A stretch of DNA of 64,000 nt from VRUE01 sp036276735 (GTDB taxonomy: Bacteria; Actinomycetota; Thermoleophilia; Solirubrobacterales; 70-9). The position numbers were made by a program, and so were the translations under genes. Position 1 is the stretch's first letter; each line of letters begins with the position of its first letter. The stretch is taken from positions 12,050 to 76,049 of the forward strand of contig DASUOH010000007.1 of assembly GCA_036276735.1 (NCBI GenBank), given 5' to 3'. The notes below the pieces were generated by a model. It ran no database searches, had not been told where the DNA came from, and was given only the letters and a program-made list of their open reading frames with translations. Positions 1 through 9,197 of the stretch are shown here, in pieces.

Positions 1-1
1 C

Positions 2-1966
2 GGGCCGGCGCTGACCTCGCCGGAGCAGGCTGAAGCTGTGGCGGCGACCGTGAAGCGGCTGCGGGCCCTGCCGGACGTCAACTCGGCGGTCAGTCCGCTC
101 AGCCGCGAAGGCGCTGCTTTCCTCAGCAAAGACAGGCGCATCGCCTACGTTCCCGTCTACCTCGACACCGGCCCGGGCGAGCTCAGCGAGGACCATGCCC
201 AAGCGGTGCTCGACGCGGCCGCGCCGGCCGAGGCAGCCGGCCTCGAAGCGTCGGTTGGCGGCTACGTCGGCCAGCAGCTCTCCAAACCCTCGACCGAGAC
301 GAGCGACGCGATCGGCCTGGCCGCGGCGGTGATCATCCTCCTCTTCGCCTTCGGAACCGCCACCGCGATGGCGCTGCCGATCGCCTCGGCGGTCATCGGC
401 CTCGCCTGTGCGCTGTCGGTCATCCGCCTGCTCGAGGGCGTCGTCCAGGTGCCGAGCGTCGCCACGACGCTGGCGACGATGATCGGGCTCGGGGTCGGGA
501 TCGACTACGCGCTTTTCATCGTCACCAGGCACAAACTGCAGCTGCGCGATGGGATGGAGATGCGGGAGTCGATCGCCCGGGCCACCGCGACCGCTGGTGG
601 CGCCGTCGTCTTCGCCGGCTTCACGGTGGTGATCGCGCTCTGCTCACTCGGCTTCGCCGGTATCCCGCTGGTCACGACGCTCGGTTTCACGGCGGCGATC
701 GCGGTCGTGATCGCGGTCCTGGCGGCAAGCACGCTGCTGCCGGCCCTACTCGGCGCGCTGGGTCCGCGCATCGACTCCCTGCGTATTCGGGCCGGCAAGG
801 CCCACCCGGACGACGCCGAGCCGCACGGCTGGCGGCGCTGGGCCCGCGGCGTCGCCGATCGGCCCTGGCGCTCAGCGGTGGCGGCCCTGGTGGTCCTCGT
901 CGTACTCGCAATTCCGCTGCTCGATCTGGAGCTTGGCCAGAACGACACCAGCTCGCTGCCGCAGGACACGACGGCGCGACGGTCCTTCGAGGGCCTCGAG
1001 AAAGGCTTCGGCCCCGGGTTCAGCGGGCCGTTGCTGATCGCCTCGAAATTCCAGACGCCCGAAGAGGCCAAGGCGGCGCTGCCCAAACTGCAGCGAGCCG
1101 TCGGCGCGGCCGGCGACATCGCCGCGGTCTCGCCCCCGAACCTCGACCGCGAGGGAACGGTGGCCGTCTTCACGGCTGTCTCGAAATCCGCGCCCTGGAA
1201 GGACGAGACGGTGACCCTCGTCGAAGCGCTGCGCGAGCAGGTGATCCCGCAGGCGATGAGGGGAACCGGTGGCGCCGCGTACGTGGGCGGTCAGACCGCC
1301 GGCTACATCGACCTCGCCTCGCAGATCTCCGACAAGCTGCCGCTGATGATTGCGATCGTCGTGGCGCTCAGCTTCGTCGTCCTGCTGCTCGCCTTCCGCT
1401 CGCTGCTCGTGCCGATCAAGGCCGCGGCGATGAACCTGATTTCCGTCGCGGCGGCCTACGGCGTCGTCACCGCCGTTTTCCAGTGGGGCTGGGCGGCGTC
1501 GTTGATCGGTCTCGACCACGCGATCCCGATCGTCAGCTTCGTGCCGCTGCTGATGTTCGCGATCCTCTTCGGCCTCTCGATGGACTACGAGGTCTTCCTG
1601 CTGACCCAGATGCGCGAGCACTACAAGGCACATGGCGACCCGACGCGAGCGACGGTCGAAGGCCTCGCCAATACGGGGCGGGTGATCACTTCTGCCGCGG
1701 CGATCATGGTCTGTGTCTTCACCAGCTTCGTGCTCAGCGGCAACCCGATCGTCAAGGAGTTCGGGGTGGGGCTGGCGGTGGCAATCGCGATCGACTCGAC
1801 CCTGGTCCGCTGCCTGCTGGTGCCCGCCGTGATGGTGCTGCTCGGGAAGCGCGCCTGGTGGCTGCCGAGGCCGCTCGACCGCGTTGTGCCTCACATCAGC
1901 GTCGAGGGCGAGGACTTCTTCGCCAAGCGTGACGCCGCAGTCGCGAAGGCGGCCCCGGGTAAGTAG
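2..1966 (+). CDS. MMPL/RND-family membrane exporter, 5' end missing
   Basis: A proton-driven RND-type transporter of the MMPL family in the cytoplasmic membrane; substrate unknown (lipids or drugs in relatives). The frame is open to the left edge, so the gene starts outside the window; the first in-window start codon is GTG at 38, which would give 642 residues. Two repeated membrane modules are visible, each with the GxxxDY signature used for proton relay: GVGIDYALF in the first half and GLSMDYEVF in the second. Extracytoplasmic loops lie before each module. pgsA follows after 5 bases, so the two may be co-transcribed. The family is certain, the substrate is not. Confidence 0.9.
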   Translation, partial: GPALTSPEQAEAVAATVKRLRALPDVNSAVSPLSREGAAFLSKDRRIAYVPVYLDTGPGELSEDHAQAVLDAAAPAEAAGLEASVGGYVGQQLSKPSTETSDAIGLAAAVIILLFAFGTATAMALPIASAVIGLACALSVIRLLEGVVQVPSVATTLATMIGLGVGIDYALFIVTRHKLQLRDGMEMRESIARATATAGGAVVFAGFTVVIALCSLGFAGIPLVTTLGFTAAIAVVIAVLAASTLLPALLGALGPRIDSLRIRAGKAHPDDAEPHGWRRWARGVADRPWRSAVAALVVLVVLAIPLLDLELGQNDTSSLPQDTTARRSFEGLEKGFGPGFSGPLLIASKFQTPEEAKAALPKLQRAVGAAGDIAAVSPPNLDREGTVAVFTAVSKSAPWKDETVTLVEALREQVIPQAMRGTGGAAYVGGQTAGYIDLASQISDKLPLMIAIVVALSFVVLLLAFRSLLVPIKAAAMNLISVAAAYGVVTAVFQWGWAASLIGLDHAIPIVSFVPLLMFAILFGLSMDYEVFLLTQMREHYKAHGDPTRATVEGLANTGRVITSAAAIMVCVFTSFVLSGNPIVKEFGVGLAVAIAIDSTLVRCLLVPAVMVLLGKRAWWLPRPLDRVVPHISVEGEDFFAKRDAAVAKAAPGK

Positions 1967-1971
1967 GGCCT

Positions 1972-2523
1972 GTGTTTCCGGTCAACCTCCCCAACGTCCT
2001 CACCCTGCTGCGCATCTTGGCGGTGCCGGTGGTGGTCGTCGCGCTGCTCGGCGAGACGCCGAACGGCGACGCGCTGGCCGCCGCCGTCTTCGCGCTCGCC
2101 GCGCTGACCGACGGGCTCGACGGCTATTTCGCCCGCTCCCGCGACTCGGTGACTACCTTCGGCAAGTTGATGGACCCCCTCGCCGACAAGCTCCTGATCA
2201 CCGCGGCGCTGCTCTCGCTCGTCTCGCTCGACCGGCTCCAGGCCTGGGTCGCGATGGTGATCATCGCCCGCGAGGTCGCCGTCACCGGCCTGCGCGGGAT
2301 CGCCGCCGAGCGCGGCGTCGTGATCGCCGCCAGCTGGCTGGGAAAGGTCAAGACTGTCCTGCAGATAGCGGCGGTATTCGCCCTGATCGCCGCCAACCCG
2401 TCGCCGGGATGGGTCGACGGGCTTGTCTACACCGCTGTCGCGGCGACCGTGATCAGCGGTGCCGACTACTTCTTCGGCTTGCGCAAGCGCCTCAAGTCGC
2501 TGGAGCCTCGAGCCACTCTCTGA
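1972..2523 (+). CDS. pgsA: CDP-diacylglycerol--glycerol-3-phosphate 3-phosphatidyltransferase
   Basis: Makes phosphatidylglycerophosphate from CDP-diacylglycerol and glycerol-3-phosphate, the committed step to phosphatidylglycerol and cardiolipin, in the cytoplasmic membrane. The 183-residue protein has the usual length and carries the full CDP-alcohol phosphotransferase motif: D47 and D50 in TDGLDGYFAR, then D68 and D72 in GKLMDPLADK. Hydrophobic segments flank the motif. The start is GTG, 5 bases after the MMPL stop. The 3' end overlaps the convergent folE2 by 32 bases. Another CDP-alcohol phosphotransferase (for example an inositol-phosphate enzyme) is possible, but order and length fit PgsA best. 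Confidence 0.85.
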   Translation: MFPVNLPNVLTLLRILAVPVVVVALLGETPNGDALAAAVFALAALTDGLDGYFARSRDSVTTFGKLMDPLADKLLITAALLSLVSLDRLQAWVAMVIIAREVAVTGLRGIAAERGVVIAASWLGKVKTVLQIAAVFALIAANPSPGWVDGLVYTAVAATVISGADYFFGLRKRLKSLEPRATL

Positions 2524-3496
2524 CCGTCATGTGGCGGCGCTGGTGCTCGCCGCTTTCGAGCTCCGCACGCAGGTCGTCGAGCTTGCCGTAGCGCTCGGCG
2601 ATGACGTTGTGGCGGTGGATCGTCTCGAGATTCTCTTGGCGGGCCAGCACGAACGCCTCGCCGGGAAGATCGGGAAAGCCCTCGACGACGCGGCGCAGCA
2701 TCTCGCGCACGCAGTCCTCGACGAAGCGCGGTTGGGCGTGGGCCTTGGCGACGACCGCCAGCTCGTCGGGCCGCTTCATCAGCTCGTAGATCTCCGAGCT
2801 CATCGATTGCTCGACGATTCGCAGCAGCTCCGGCGCGTCGATCCAGGCAGGGCCGCCCTCCGGGCAGCCGATGTGGAGGCTGCCGATGCCGCGCTGGTTG
2901 TGCGTCGCGACGGGCACCGCCTCGATCGCCAGCTCGATCTGCTCGGCGTCGAAGCCCTGCTCGGCGAGCCGTTCGCGGGCGAGGCCGCCGACCATCTCCT
3001 GTGCGCACGGGCATGCGGTCATGCCCTGCGCCTGGACGCCGGTCAGCGTCCGCGTCCCGCGTAGCGAGTCGACCGCGGTCCCGAAGAGGACGTAGATCTC
3101 CTGAGTGCGCTGCCCGCTCGCCGGGGTCGTCACCGTCTCGGGATAGCGCGCCGTCACCTTGACCTCGGCGCGCAGGCCACCCTGTCGCTCGCGGACCCGT
3201 TGGGCGATGTGAGCGGCCAGCACCTCGGCGCGGAACGCCTCGCCGAGCACCACCTCGTCGATCGCCTCGCCGACGATTTCCTCGAAGCGAGACATATGGA
3301 CCCCCGCCTGGCGGGGGTTGAGATCGACCATGCACTCGAACTCGGCGTGGTAGGTGCTCTCCTCGCCGTTGACGTCGACGCGGATCACCTTCTCGACGCC
3401 GGTGACGCCGACCCGCGAAAGGCTCACCTGGGTGACCGGAGCCGACGACTGGACGTCGGCGGCGGCAGCGGAGAGGGTGGTCGACTGGCTGGCCAT
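2492..3496 (-). CDS. folE2: GTP cyclohydrolase FolE2 (type IB)
   Basis: Converts GTP to 7,8-dihydroneopterin triphosphate, the first step of tetrahydrofolate (and some deazapurine) synthesis. Family features seen are the MTACPCAQ motif with the metal-binding cysteine, ARYPETVTTPASGQRTQE, and the HxGCPEGG-like stretch IGCPEGGPAW. FolE2 enzymes can use metals other than zinc and in some bacteria are switched on under zinc limitation (family knowledge). At 334 residues it is somewhat longer than typical, with an N-terminal tail of about 20 Ser/Ala-rich residues. ATG at 3496 is preceded by AAGGA. An inverted repeat covers that ribosome site. It is divergent from the sigma factor gene. Confidence 0.9.
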   Translation of the reverse strand: MASQSTTLSAAAADVQSSAPVTQVSLSRVGVTGVEKVIRVDVNGEESTYHAEFECMVDLNPRQAGVHMSRFEEIVGEAIDEVVLGEAFRAEVLAAHIAQRVRERQGGLRAEVKVTARYPETVTTPASGQRTQEIYVLFGTAVDSLRGTRTLTGVQAQGMTACPCAQEMVGGLARERLAEQGFDAEQIELAIEAVPVATHNQRGIGSLHIGCPEGGPAWIDAPELLRIVEQSMSSEIYELMKRPDELAVVAKAHAQPRFVEDCVREMLRRVVEGFPDLPGEAFVLARQENLETIHRHNVIAERYGKLDDLRAELESGEHQRRHMTVREWLEAPAT

Positions 3497-3500
3497 GTTC

Positions 3501-3515
3501 CTTATCGATGGTAAG
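3501..3515. promoter_or_regulatory. Inverted repeat over the folE2 ribosome-binding site
   Basis: CTTATCGATGGTAAG has matching CTTA/TAAG ends and lies 5 to 19 bases upstream of the folE2 ATG, covering its AAGGA ribosome site. It could be an operator or a small RNA hairpin. No match to a known Zur box is claimed. Confidence 0.3.
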
Positions 3516-3570
3516 CGACGGCGGGGATCGTCGTCTTACCCGCCGATCGTCGAGCCGGCTTCGAGCGGCC

Positions 3571-3576
3571 TATACT
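3571..3576 (+). promoter_or_regulatory. -10 box TATACT upstream of the sigma factor gene
   Basis: TATACT is near consensus for a primary-sigma -10 element. It lies 75 bases ahead of the TTG start, leaving a leader of roughly 65-70 bases with GGAGG at 3630-3634. No convincing -35 is seen. Confidence 0.5.
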
Positions 3577-3650
3577 TCGCTCCCTGACCGGAGCTTCGGG
3601 GCCGGCCAGGAGGGGAAACGGGTTGCACTGGAGGCAGTGAGATCGAATCG

Positions 3651-4775
<1,125 letters not shown>

Positions 4776-4788
4776 TCTGACGGTCGGA

Positions 4789-4807
4789 GACGCCGTCATG
4801 CGGCGTC
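4789..4807 (+). terminator. Hairpin after the sigma factor gene
   Basis: GACGCCG-TCATG-CGGCGTC is a perfect 7-bp stem with a 5-base loop, starting 13 bases after the sigma stop codon. There is no U-tract, as is common in high-GC actinobacteria. Confidence 0.5.
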
Positions 4808-4861
4808 CTCGGTCGCTCGCGTGCGGAGCACGCCACGCTCCCTGCGTCCTTGCCTGACGAC

Positions 4862-4924
4862 GTCTCCGCCTCGTCAGAGGATGTCCCCGACGCGTCAGGG
4901 GTTGTCTCCGCCTCGTCAGGGATG
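4862..4924 (+). repeat. Three tandem 21-bp repeats
   Basis: Three consecutive 21-base units begin at 4862, 4883 and 4904. All share the core CGTCAG; units 1 and 3 are nearly identical (GTCTCCGCCTCGTCAG). They lie at the 5' end of the next gene and would encode a repetitive SPPRQ/SPTRQ N-terminus. Confidence 0.7.
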
Positions 4925-5402
4925 GAATACTGCCGCGATCTCGCTGCTCGGTGACAAGTTCTACTCTCGCGCCTCGCAGCTGATGGGCGCCGCCGGCTTG
5001 CGGGTGACCGGGAAGCTCAACGTGCCGCTCTACCGGCTGAGCGGCGGCCGGGTCGGCGGCCGTATCGCCGACGCTCCGGTGTTGTTGCTGACGACGACCG
5101 GCCGCAAGTCGGGCGAGCAGCGCACGGTGCCGGTGGTCTACCTGCGCGACGGTGAGCGGATTTCGGTGATCGGCTCCAATGCCGGCCACAGCCGGACGCC
5201 GGCCTGGTCGCTCAACCTGCAGGCCAATCCCGAGGCCGAAATCGAGCTGGGGCGGCGTAGCTGGCAGGTCCGGGCGCGGCTGGCCGAGGGCGCGGAGCGG
5301 GTCGAACTGTGGCGCAAGCACGTCGAGCAATACTCCGGCTTCGACGAATACGAGGCGCGCACCGATCGCGACATCGCCCTCTTCGTCCTGGAGCCGCGCT
5401 GA
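4881..5402 (+). CDS. F420-type (Ddn-like, DUF385) nitroreductase-family protein
   Basis: A member of the deazaflavin-dependent nitroreductase family, split beta-barrel proteins that usually bind F420H2 and reduce varied substrates. The family pattern is clear: LLLTTTGRKSGEQRTVPVVYL, then VIGSNAGHSRTPAW and the conserved NLQANPEAEIEL. Conservation begins near residue 20 of this frame (KFYSRASQLMGAAG), so the repeat-encoded N-terminus is probably dispensable. ATG 4881 is inside the first 21-bp repeat; TTG 4902 and GTG 4821 are alternatives. A strong hairpin follows the gene. Substrate unknown. Confidence 0.8.
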   Translation: MSPTRQGLSPPRQGWNTAAISLLGDKFYSRASQLMGAAGLRVTGKLNVPLYRLSGGRVGGRIADAPVLLLTTTGRKSGEQRTVPVVYLRDGERISVIGSNAGHSRTPAWSLNLQANPEAEIELGRRSWQVRARLAEGAERVELWRKHVEQYSGFDEYEARTDRDIALFVLEPR

Positions 5403-5415
5403 CCGGGGGCCCCGA

Positions 5416-5452
5416 ACGCGCTTGACCACCCACTATGGGTGGTTAAGCGCGT
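5416..5452. terminator. Long hairpin between the Ddn-like gene and tRNA-Tyr
   Basis: A 16-bp stem (one G-T pair) with loop ACTAT: arms ACGCGCTTGACCACCC and GGGTGGTTAAGCGCGT. It begins 13 bases after the stop codon. There is no U-tract; the likely role is termination or a processing site ahead of the tRNA. Confidence 0.6.
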
Positions 5453-5481
5453 CAACGTCCCGCTAGACTCGCTGCGCCCCT

Positions 5482-5563
5482 GGGGGAGTGCCCGAGTGGT
5501 TAAAGGGGACTGGCTGTAAACCAGTTGGCTCTGCCTACGCAGGTTCGAATCCTGCCTCCCCCA
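5482..5563 (+). tRNA. tRNA-Tyr (anticodon GTA)
   Basis: Acceptor GGGGGAG pairs with CTCCCCC. The anticodon stem ACTGG/CCAGT encloses CTGTAAA with GTA at 5516-5518, and the T arm is GCAGG-TTCGAAT-CCTGC. A long variable arm marks a class II tRNA, as expected for bacterial Tyr. CCA is not encoded. A possible -10 box TAGACT lies at 5464-5469. Confidence 0.95.
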
Positions 5564-5589
5564 TATGAGCATCGATCGGAGGAGGCACC

Positions 5590-6306
5590 GTGCCTGACCT
5601 GAGCGGGCGCACGGTCGCAATCGCCGGTGTCGGCGGCGGCCTCGGGCCGGTCGTAGCTGAACGGCTCGCAGCGGCCGGGGCCGCCATTTGCGCTTGTGAC
5701 CGCGATCTCGACGCCGCCGAAGAGGCGATCGCGGCGCTCGCTCTGCCGGAGGAGCGACGCGACGCGCGCGCGGTCGACCTGCTCGACGAGGCGGCGACCC
5801 GCGAGTGGTGCGCGGCGCTCCGCGAGCGCTTCGGCGGCGTCGACTGCCTGCTCCACCTGGTCGGGGGCTGGCGCGGCGGGCAGCCGCTACAGGAGGCGCC
5901 GCTTGCCGACTGGGAGCTGCTGGAGAAGCTGCTGATTCGAACCGTCCAGCACACCAGCCGTGCCTTCCACGATGCCCTGCTGGCCAGCGAGCACGGCCGC
6001 TTCGTCCTCGTCTCCGCCAAGCAGGCCCAGTCCCCGACCAGCTCCAATGCAGCGTACGCCTCCGCCAAGGCGGCTGCCGAGGCCTGGACGCTCGCCCTGG
6101 CGGATGGCTTCCAATCCACCCGCGCCACCGCCAACATCCTCGTTGTCGAGGCGATTTTGACCGCTGCGATGCGCGAAGAGGCCGGTGAGGGGGACTACGC
6201 GACCTTCACCCCGGCCGAGCACCTTGCCGAGGCGATCGCGTTCGTCTGCTCAGATGCCGCCGAAAAGATGAACGGTCAGCGGCTGGGAATTACCATGGGT
6301 AGATGA
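5590..6306 (+). CDS. SDR-family oxidoreductase
   Basis: A short-chain dehydrogenase/reductase of 238 residues; substrate unknown. The Rossmann nucleotide site is GVGGGLG at residues 13-19. The NAG-equivalent is HLVGGW, the catalytic serine lies in VLVSAKQA, and the catalytic Tyr-Lys pair is YASAK. The GTG start is 26 bases after tRNA-Tyr, with GGAGGAGGC just upstream. The 3' end overlaps the next gene by 4 bases (ATGA), so SDR and MerR are translationally coupled. Such pairing suggests that the MerR protein controls this enzyme, possibly in response to its substrate; that is inference. Confidence 0.85.
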   Translation: MPDLSGRTVAIAGVGGGLGPVVAERLAAAGAAICACDRDLDAAEEAIAALALPEERRDARAVDLLDEAATREWCAALRERFGGVDCLLHLVGGWRGGQPLQEAPLADWELLEKLLIRTVQHTSRAFHDALLASEHGRFVLVSAKQAQSPTSSNAAYASAKAAAEAWTLALADGFQSTRATANILVVEAILTAAMREEAGEGDYATFTPAEHLAEAIAFVCSDAAEKMNGQRLGITMGR

Positions 6307-7058
6307 CGACCAGCACGCCAGCCGAGGGTGAGATGACGATCCGCGACCTCGCGGAGCGCACCGGGATGACGGTGCGCAACATCCGTGCGCATCAGACGCG
6401 GGGTCTGTTGCCGCCGCCGATCGTCCGCGGCCGCACCGGCTACTACAACGAGGAGCACGTCGCCCGCATCGAGCTGACCAAGGAGATGCAGGCGGACGGC
6501 CTCAACCTCGAGGCGATCCGCCGCGTGCTCGAAAGCGGCGATGGCTCGGCTGCGGCGATCTTCGACTTCACCCGGGCCCTGCGGGTGCCGTTCGAAGACG
6601 AGGCCCCCGAGATCTTCGACATGGAGGAGATTGCCGCGATCTGGGACGCCGAGGTCAACCTGGAGCTGTTCCGTCGCGCCGAAGAGCTCGGCATTTTCCG
6701 CTCCCTGCCCGACGGCCGGATCGAGGTGATCAGCCCGCGGCTACTGCAGGGGGCCGCTGAGCTGGCCAAGCTCGGCATTGGCCCCGACGGCATGTTGGCG
6801 ACGGCCGAGAAGCTGCGCCAGCACGCCGACGGCGTCGCCCGTGCCTTTGTCGAGCTCTTCGTCCGTGAGATTTGGGATCCGTTCGATCGGGCCGGGCGGC
6901 CGGAGCGTGACTGGCCACGGATGAGCGAGGCACTCGAACGGATGCGCCCGCTTGCCGCCGGCGCGCTCCTTGCCACCTTCCAGATCGCGATGGGGGAAGC
7001 GATCGAGAAGCAGAGCGAGCGAACCCTGCGGCTCGCCGCGGGGAACGACTCAGGTTAG
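6303..7058 (+). CDS. MerR-family transcriptional regulator
   Basis: An N-terminal MerR winged helix-turn-helix starts near residue 11 (MTIRDLAERTGMTVRNIRAHQTRGLL), followed by the dimer helix and a C-terminal domain of about 170 residues without recognisable metal-binding cysteines, so a small-molecule or partner-binding role is more likely than metal sensing. At 251 residues it is longer than classical MerR. It overlaps the SDR gene by 4 bases and its end overlaps the convergent TetR gene by 9. Confidence 0.85.
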   Translation: MTTSTPAEGEMTIRDLAERTGMTVRNIRAHQTRGLLPPPIVRGRTGYYNEEHVARIELTKEMQADGLNLEAIRRVLESGDGSAAAIFDFTRALRVPFEDEAPEIFDMEEIAAIWDAEVNLELFRRAEELGIFRSLPDGRIEVISPRLLQGAAELAKLGIGPDGMLATAEKLRQHADGVARAFVELFVREIWDPFDRAGRPERDWPRMSEALERMRPLAAGALLATFQIAMGEAIEKQSERTLRLAAGNDSG

Positions 7059-7805
7059 GGGCGCCCCGCCCAGCTCTTCGGCGGCAGCCTTCCTGCCTTC
7101 ATAAGGCAGGACCGCGAAATACATCAACGAGGGAAGCAGCGCGTCGAGCTCCGCTGTCTCACCTCTCTGGAGACGTGCGTAGAGGACCGATTCGATGCCG
7201 CCGACGACGCCGGCCGCGGCGATCGCCGAGGGAGGACCGTCCAGGCTCTCCCCGGCCGCCGCGTCGATGCACGCGGCGAAGCGGTCGAGCAGCTCGTCGC
7301 GCCGGCGCAGGCCGGCCGGCGTCGAGGCACGCGCCTCGACGATCAACGTCCGGGCCCCATTCGAATCCTCCGTGGCGAACTGCAGCAGCGCCCGCAGTCC
7401 CTCCCGCAGCCAGTCCCGCCAGCCGCCCTGCGCCGCGTCGAGTGCCTCGTCAAGGCGCTTTCGCATCCTTGCCGACGCGGCATCGAAGGCCGCCAGGAAG
7501 CAGTCCTCCTTGTCTTTGAACTGTTCGTAGAAGGTAGGGCGGGAGACGCCCGCCCGGCCGAGCACATCCTGCACGGTCAGCGTCCGATAGCCCAGCTCGT
7601 TGACCGTCACGAGCATCGCCGCGAGCATGCGCTCGCGCTGGAGCGCTCGCACCAGGTCGGGAGGCAGCGTCCTCACGCCAGCCGGGAAGCGGCCGTCAGC
7701 TTTGCTCAGCAGGTCGATCGCTTCCTGCAGTTCGGCTTCGGTCCACCGGTCTCCCATTGCGCCGGCAAGCATGTCGTGGGTGAGAACGATCCGCTTCGGT
7801 GCCAT
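7050..7805 (-). CDS. TetR/AcrR-family repressor (1 of 3)
   Basis: A 251-residue TetR-type regulator. An extra leader of about 50 residues precedes the helix-turn-helix (LTVQDVLGRAGVSRPTFYEQF), followed by the usual ligand-binding helical domain. An inverted repeat (7805-7824) touches the ATG, which strongly suggests autoregulation. It is divergent from the second TetR gene across about 105 bases. Its C-terminal half resembles those of the next two TetR genes (VVGGIESVLYARL versus VVGGVAHILSREL and VVGGIASLLSRWV), so the three are probably paralogues. Confidence 0.85.
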   Translation of the reverse strand: MAPKRIVLTHDMLAGAMGDRWTEAELQEAIDLLSKADGRFPAGVRTLPPDLVRALQRERMLAAMLVTVNELGYRTLTVQDVLGRAGVSRPTFYEQFKDKEDCFLAAFDAASARMRKRLDEALDAAQGGWRDWLREGLRALLQFATEDSNGARTLIVEARASTPAGLRRRDELLDRFAACIDAAAGESLDGPPSAIAAAGVVGGIESVLYARLQRGETAELDALLPSLMYFAVLPYEGRKAAAEELGGAPLT

Positions 7806-7824
7806 AGAAACCTAGACGTTTCTA
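7805..7824. promoter_or_regulatory. Palindromic operator at the TetR 1 start
   Basis: TAGAAAC-CTAGAC-GTTTCTA is a perfect 7-bp inverted repeat with a 6-base spacer, the size of TetR operators. It begins at the start codon of the minus-strand TetR gene and lies in the divergent intergenic region. Confidence 0.6.
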
Positions 7825-7896
7825 CTGAAAATCGAACAGCCCTCACACGGTACCAAAGGGGTCCCCGCCGCGCTGTGCGGTCTCGGTGACCGCGGC

Positions 7897-7902
7897 TATT
7901 CT
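7897..7902 (+). promoter_or_regulatory. -10 box TATTCT, leaderless start of TetR 2
   Basis: TATTCT lies 8 bases ahead of ATG 7911, so transcription would begin at or next to the start codon. Confidence 0.5.
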
Positions 7903-7910
7903 TTCCCGCC

Positions 7911-8522
7911 ATGCGCCCGAGCCTCCCACCCGAGTTCATCGCACTCCACAAGCGGAACCGGATCATGGCGGCATTCGCCGAGCTGACGGCTGAAAAGGGA
8001 TATGAGGCGACAAAGATCTCCGACGTCGTCAAGCGTGCGGCTGTGGCGCGCAAGACTCTTTACGACAACTTTTCGGGCAAGGAAGAGGTATTCCTGGCGG
8101 CGTTCGATGCGGCGGTAGACGGTATGGCGAGCCGGGCCGAGGAGGCGTGCGCGTCGGTGGAGGGTGGCTGGGAGGCCGCGGTGGAAGCCGGGCTGGCGGG
8201 GCTGCTTGCCTACGTCGCCGAGGAGCCCGCGATGACACGGCTATGCCTGGTCGACGCCCAGTCGGCGACACCGGCGTCGGTCGAACGCCACGAGCAGACC
8301 ATGCAGCGCTTCATCGAGCTGGCGCGGCAGAGGCTGCCCCGTGAGGGGCCGCTGCCGGAGACGGTCGACGAGGCCGTGGTGGGTGGCGTCGCCCACATCC
8401 TCAGCCGGGAGCTGCGCCACGGCAGGGCGGCCGAGGCGCCCGATTTACTGCCCCAGTTGCGCGAGTTCGTTGTAGGGCAATATCGCGCACCCCTAACGAA
8501 GGGGGCGGGCAGGGGCCGCTGA
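7911..8522 (+). CDS. TetR/AcrR-family regulator (2 of 3)
   Basis: A 203-residue TetR regulator with the helix-turn-helix near residues 30-60 (TKISDVVKRAAVARKTLYDNFSGKEEVFLAAFD) and a C-terminal sensor domain ending in the VVGGVAHILS segment shared with its neighbours. Its -10 box sits 8 bases before the ATG with no room for a Shine-Dalgarno sequence, so a leaderless mRNA is likely. Target genes are not evident; no enzyme or exporter is directly adjacent. Confidence 0.85.
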   Translation: MRPSLPPEFIALHKRNRIMAAFAELTAEKGYEATKISDVVKRAAVARKTLYDNFSGKEEVFLAAFDAAVDGMASRAEEACASVEGGWEAAVEAGLAGLLAYVAEEPAMTRLCLVDAQSATPASVERHEQTMQRFIELARQRLPREGPLPETVDEAVVGGVAHILSRELRHGRAAEAPDLLPQLREFVVGQYRAPLTKGAGRGR

Positions 8523-8529
8523 GCACTGG

Positions 8530-8543
8530 CAGACTTTCGTCTG
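8530..8543. promoter_or_regulatory. Short dyad before TetR 3
   Basis: CAGAC-TTTC-GTCTG ends 2 bases before the ATG at 8546. It is a candidate autoregulatory operator, shorter than the one at TetR 1. Confidence 0.35.
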
Positions 8544-8545
8544 AG

Positions 8546-9187
8546 ATGAAATCGCTGCCGCGCGGCCGCCACGGCCTTTCCCGGGAGTTCGTAGTCCAGA
8601 ACCAGCTCGACCGACTGCTCGACTCGATTGCCGAGTCCTTGCATGAGTACGGCTACGACAAGACGACCGTGTCGGTTATCACCTCCCAGGCGCGAGTCTC
8701 CAAGAGTGACTTCTACCGCCACTTCACGAGCAAAGACCAATGCTTCCTCGCCGCCTATGACGACGCGGTCGAACGTCTGCGCCGCGAGGTCCTTGGCCCC
8801 TGCGCCAAGAAGGACGACTGGGCCACCGCCGTCGTTGCGGCGCTGGAGGCCGTGCTCGGGTTTCTAGCCCGAAACCCGGCTCGTGGCGATTTGCTCTTCG
8901 TGGAGGGGCTGCGCGCCGGCCCCGACGTCTACGCCCGCTTTCAGAGGGTCGTGCACAGCTTTGTGTGCTATCTCAGCGACCGGGCGCCACAGCCGGCGGC
9001 GGGGGGAGCGCCGGGCGATTGCGTCGCCGAGGCGGTGGTCGGCGGTATCGCCTCCCTGCTCAGTCGTTGGGTCCTGGCGGGTGAGACTGAGGAGATCGAG
9101 GACAGGTTGGCCGAAATCACGGAGTTTGCGTTGACGCCCTACCTCGGCAGCGCGGAGGCCCGACGCATCGCGTCGCGCGACGCATAG
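8546..9187 (+). CDS. TetR/AcrR-family regulator (3 of 3)
   Basis: A 213-residue TetR regulator. The helix-turn-helix segment is TTVSVITSQARVSKSDFYRHFTSKDQ, followed by CFLAAYDDAVERLR as in the other two copies. Only 23 bases separate it from TetR 2, and a dyad lies just before its ATG. Three consecutive TetR paralogues imply local duplication and possibly cross-regulation. The stop codon TAG at 9185 forms part of the -10 box of the next gene. Confidence 0.85.
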   Translation: MKSLPRGRHGLSREFVVQNQLDRLLDSIAESLHEYGYDKTTVSVITSQARVSKSDFYRHFTSKDQCFLAAYDDAVERLRREVLGPCAKKDDWATAVVAALEAVLGFLARNPARGDLLFVEGLRAGPDVYARFQRVVHSFVCYLSDRAPQPAAGGAPGDCVAEAVVGGIASLLSRWVLAGETEEIEDRLAEITEFALTPYLGSAEARRIASRDA

Positions 9188-9190
9188 GGT
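9185..9190 (+). promoter_or_regulatory. -10 box TAGGGT ahead of the dCTP-deaminase-like gene
   Basis: TAGGGT includes the stop codon of TetR 3 and lies 7 bases before ATG 9198, again a leaderless arrangement. Confidence 0.35.
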
Positions 9191-9197
9191 CTCCTCG

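Noticed and set aside
872..1894. 340-codon minus-strand frame
   Set aside because: Antisense shadow of the MMPL exporter; His/Arg/Asp-rich low-complexity translation.
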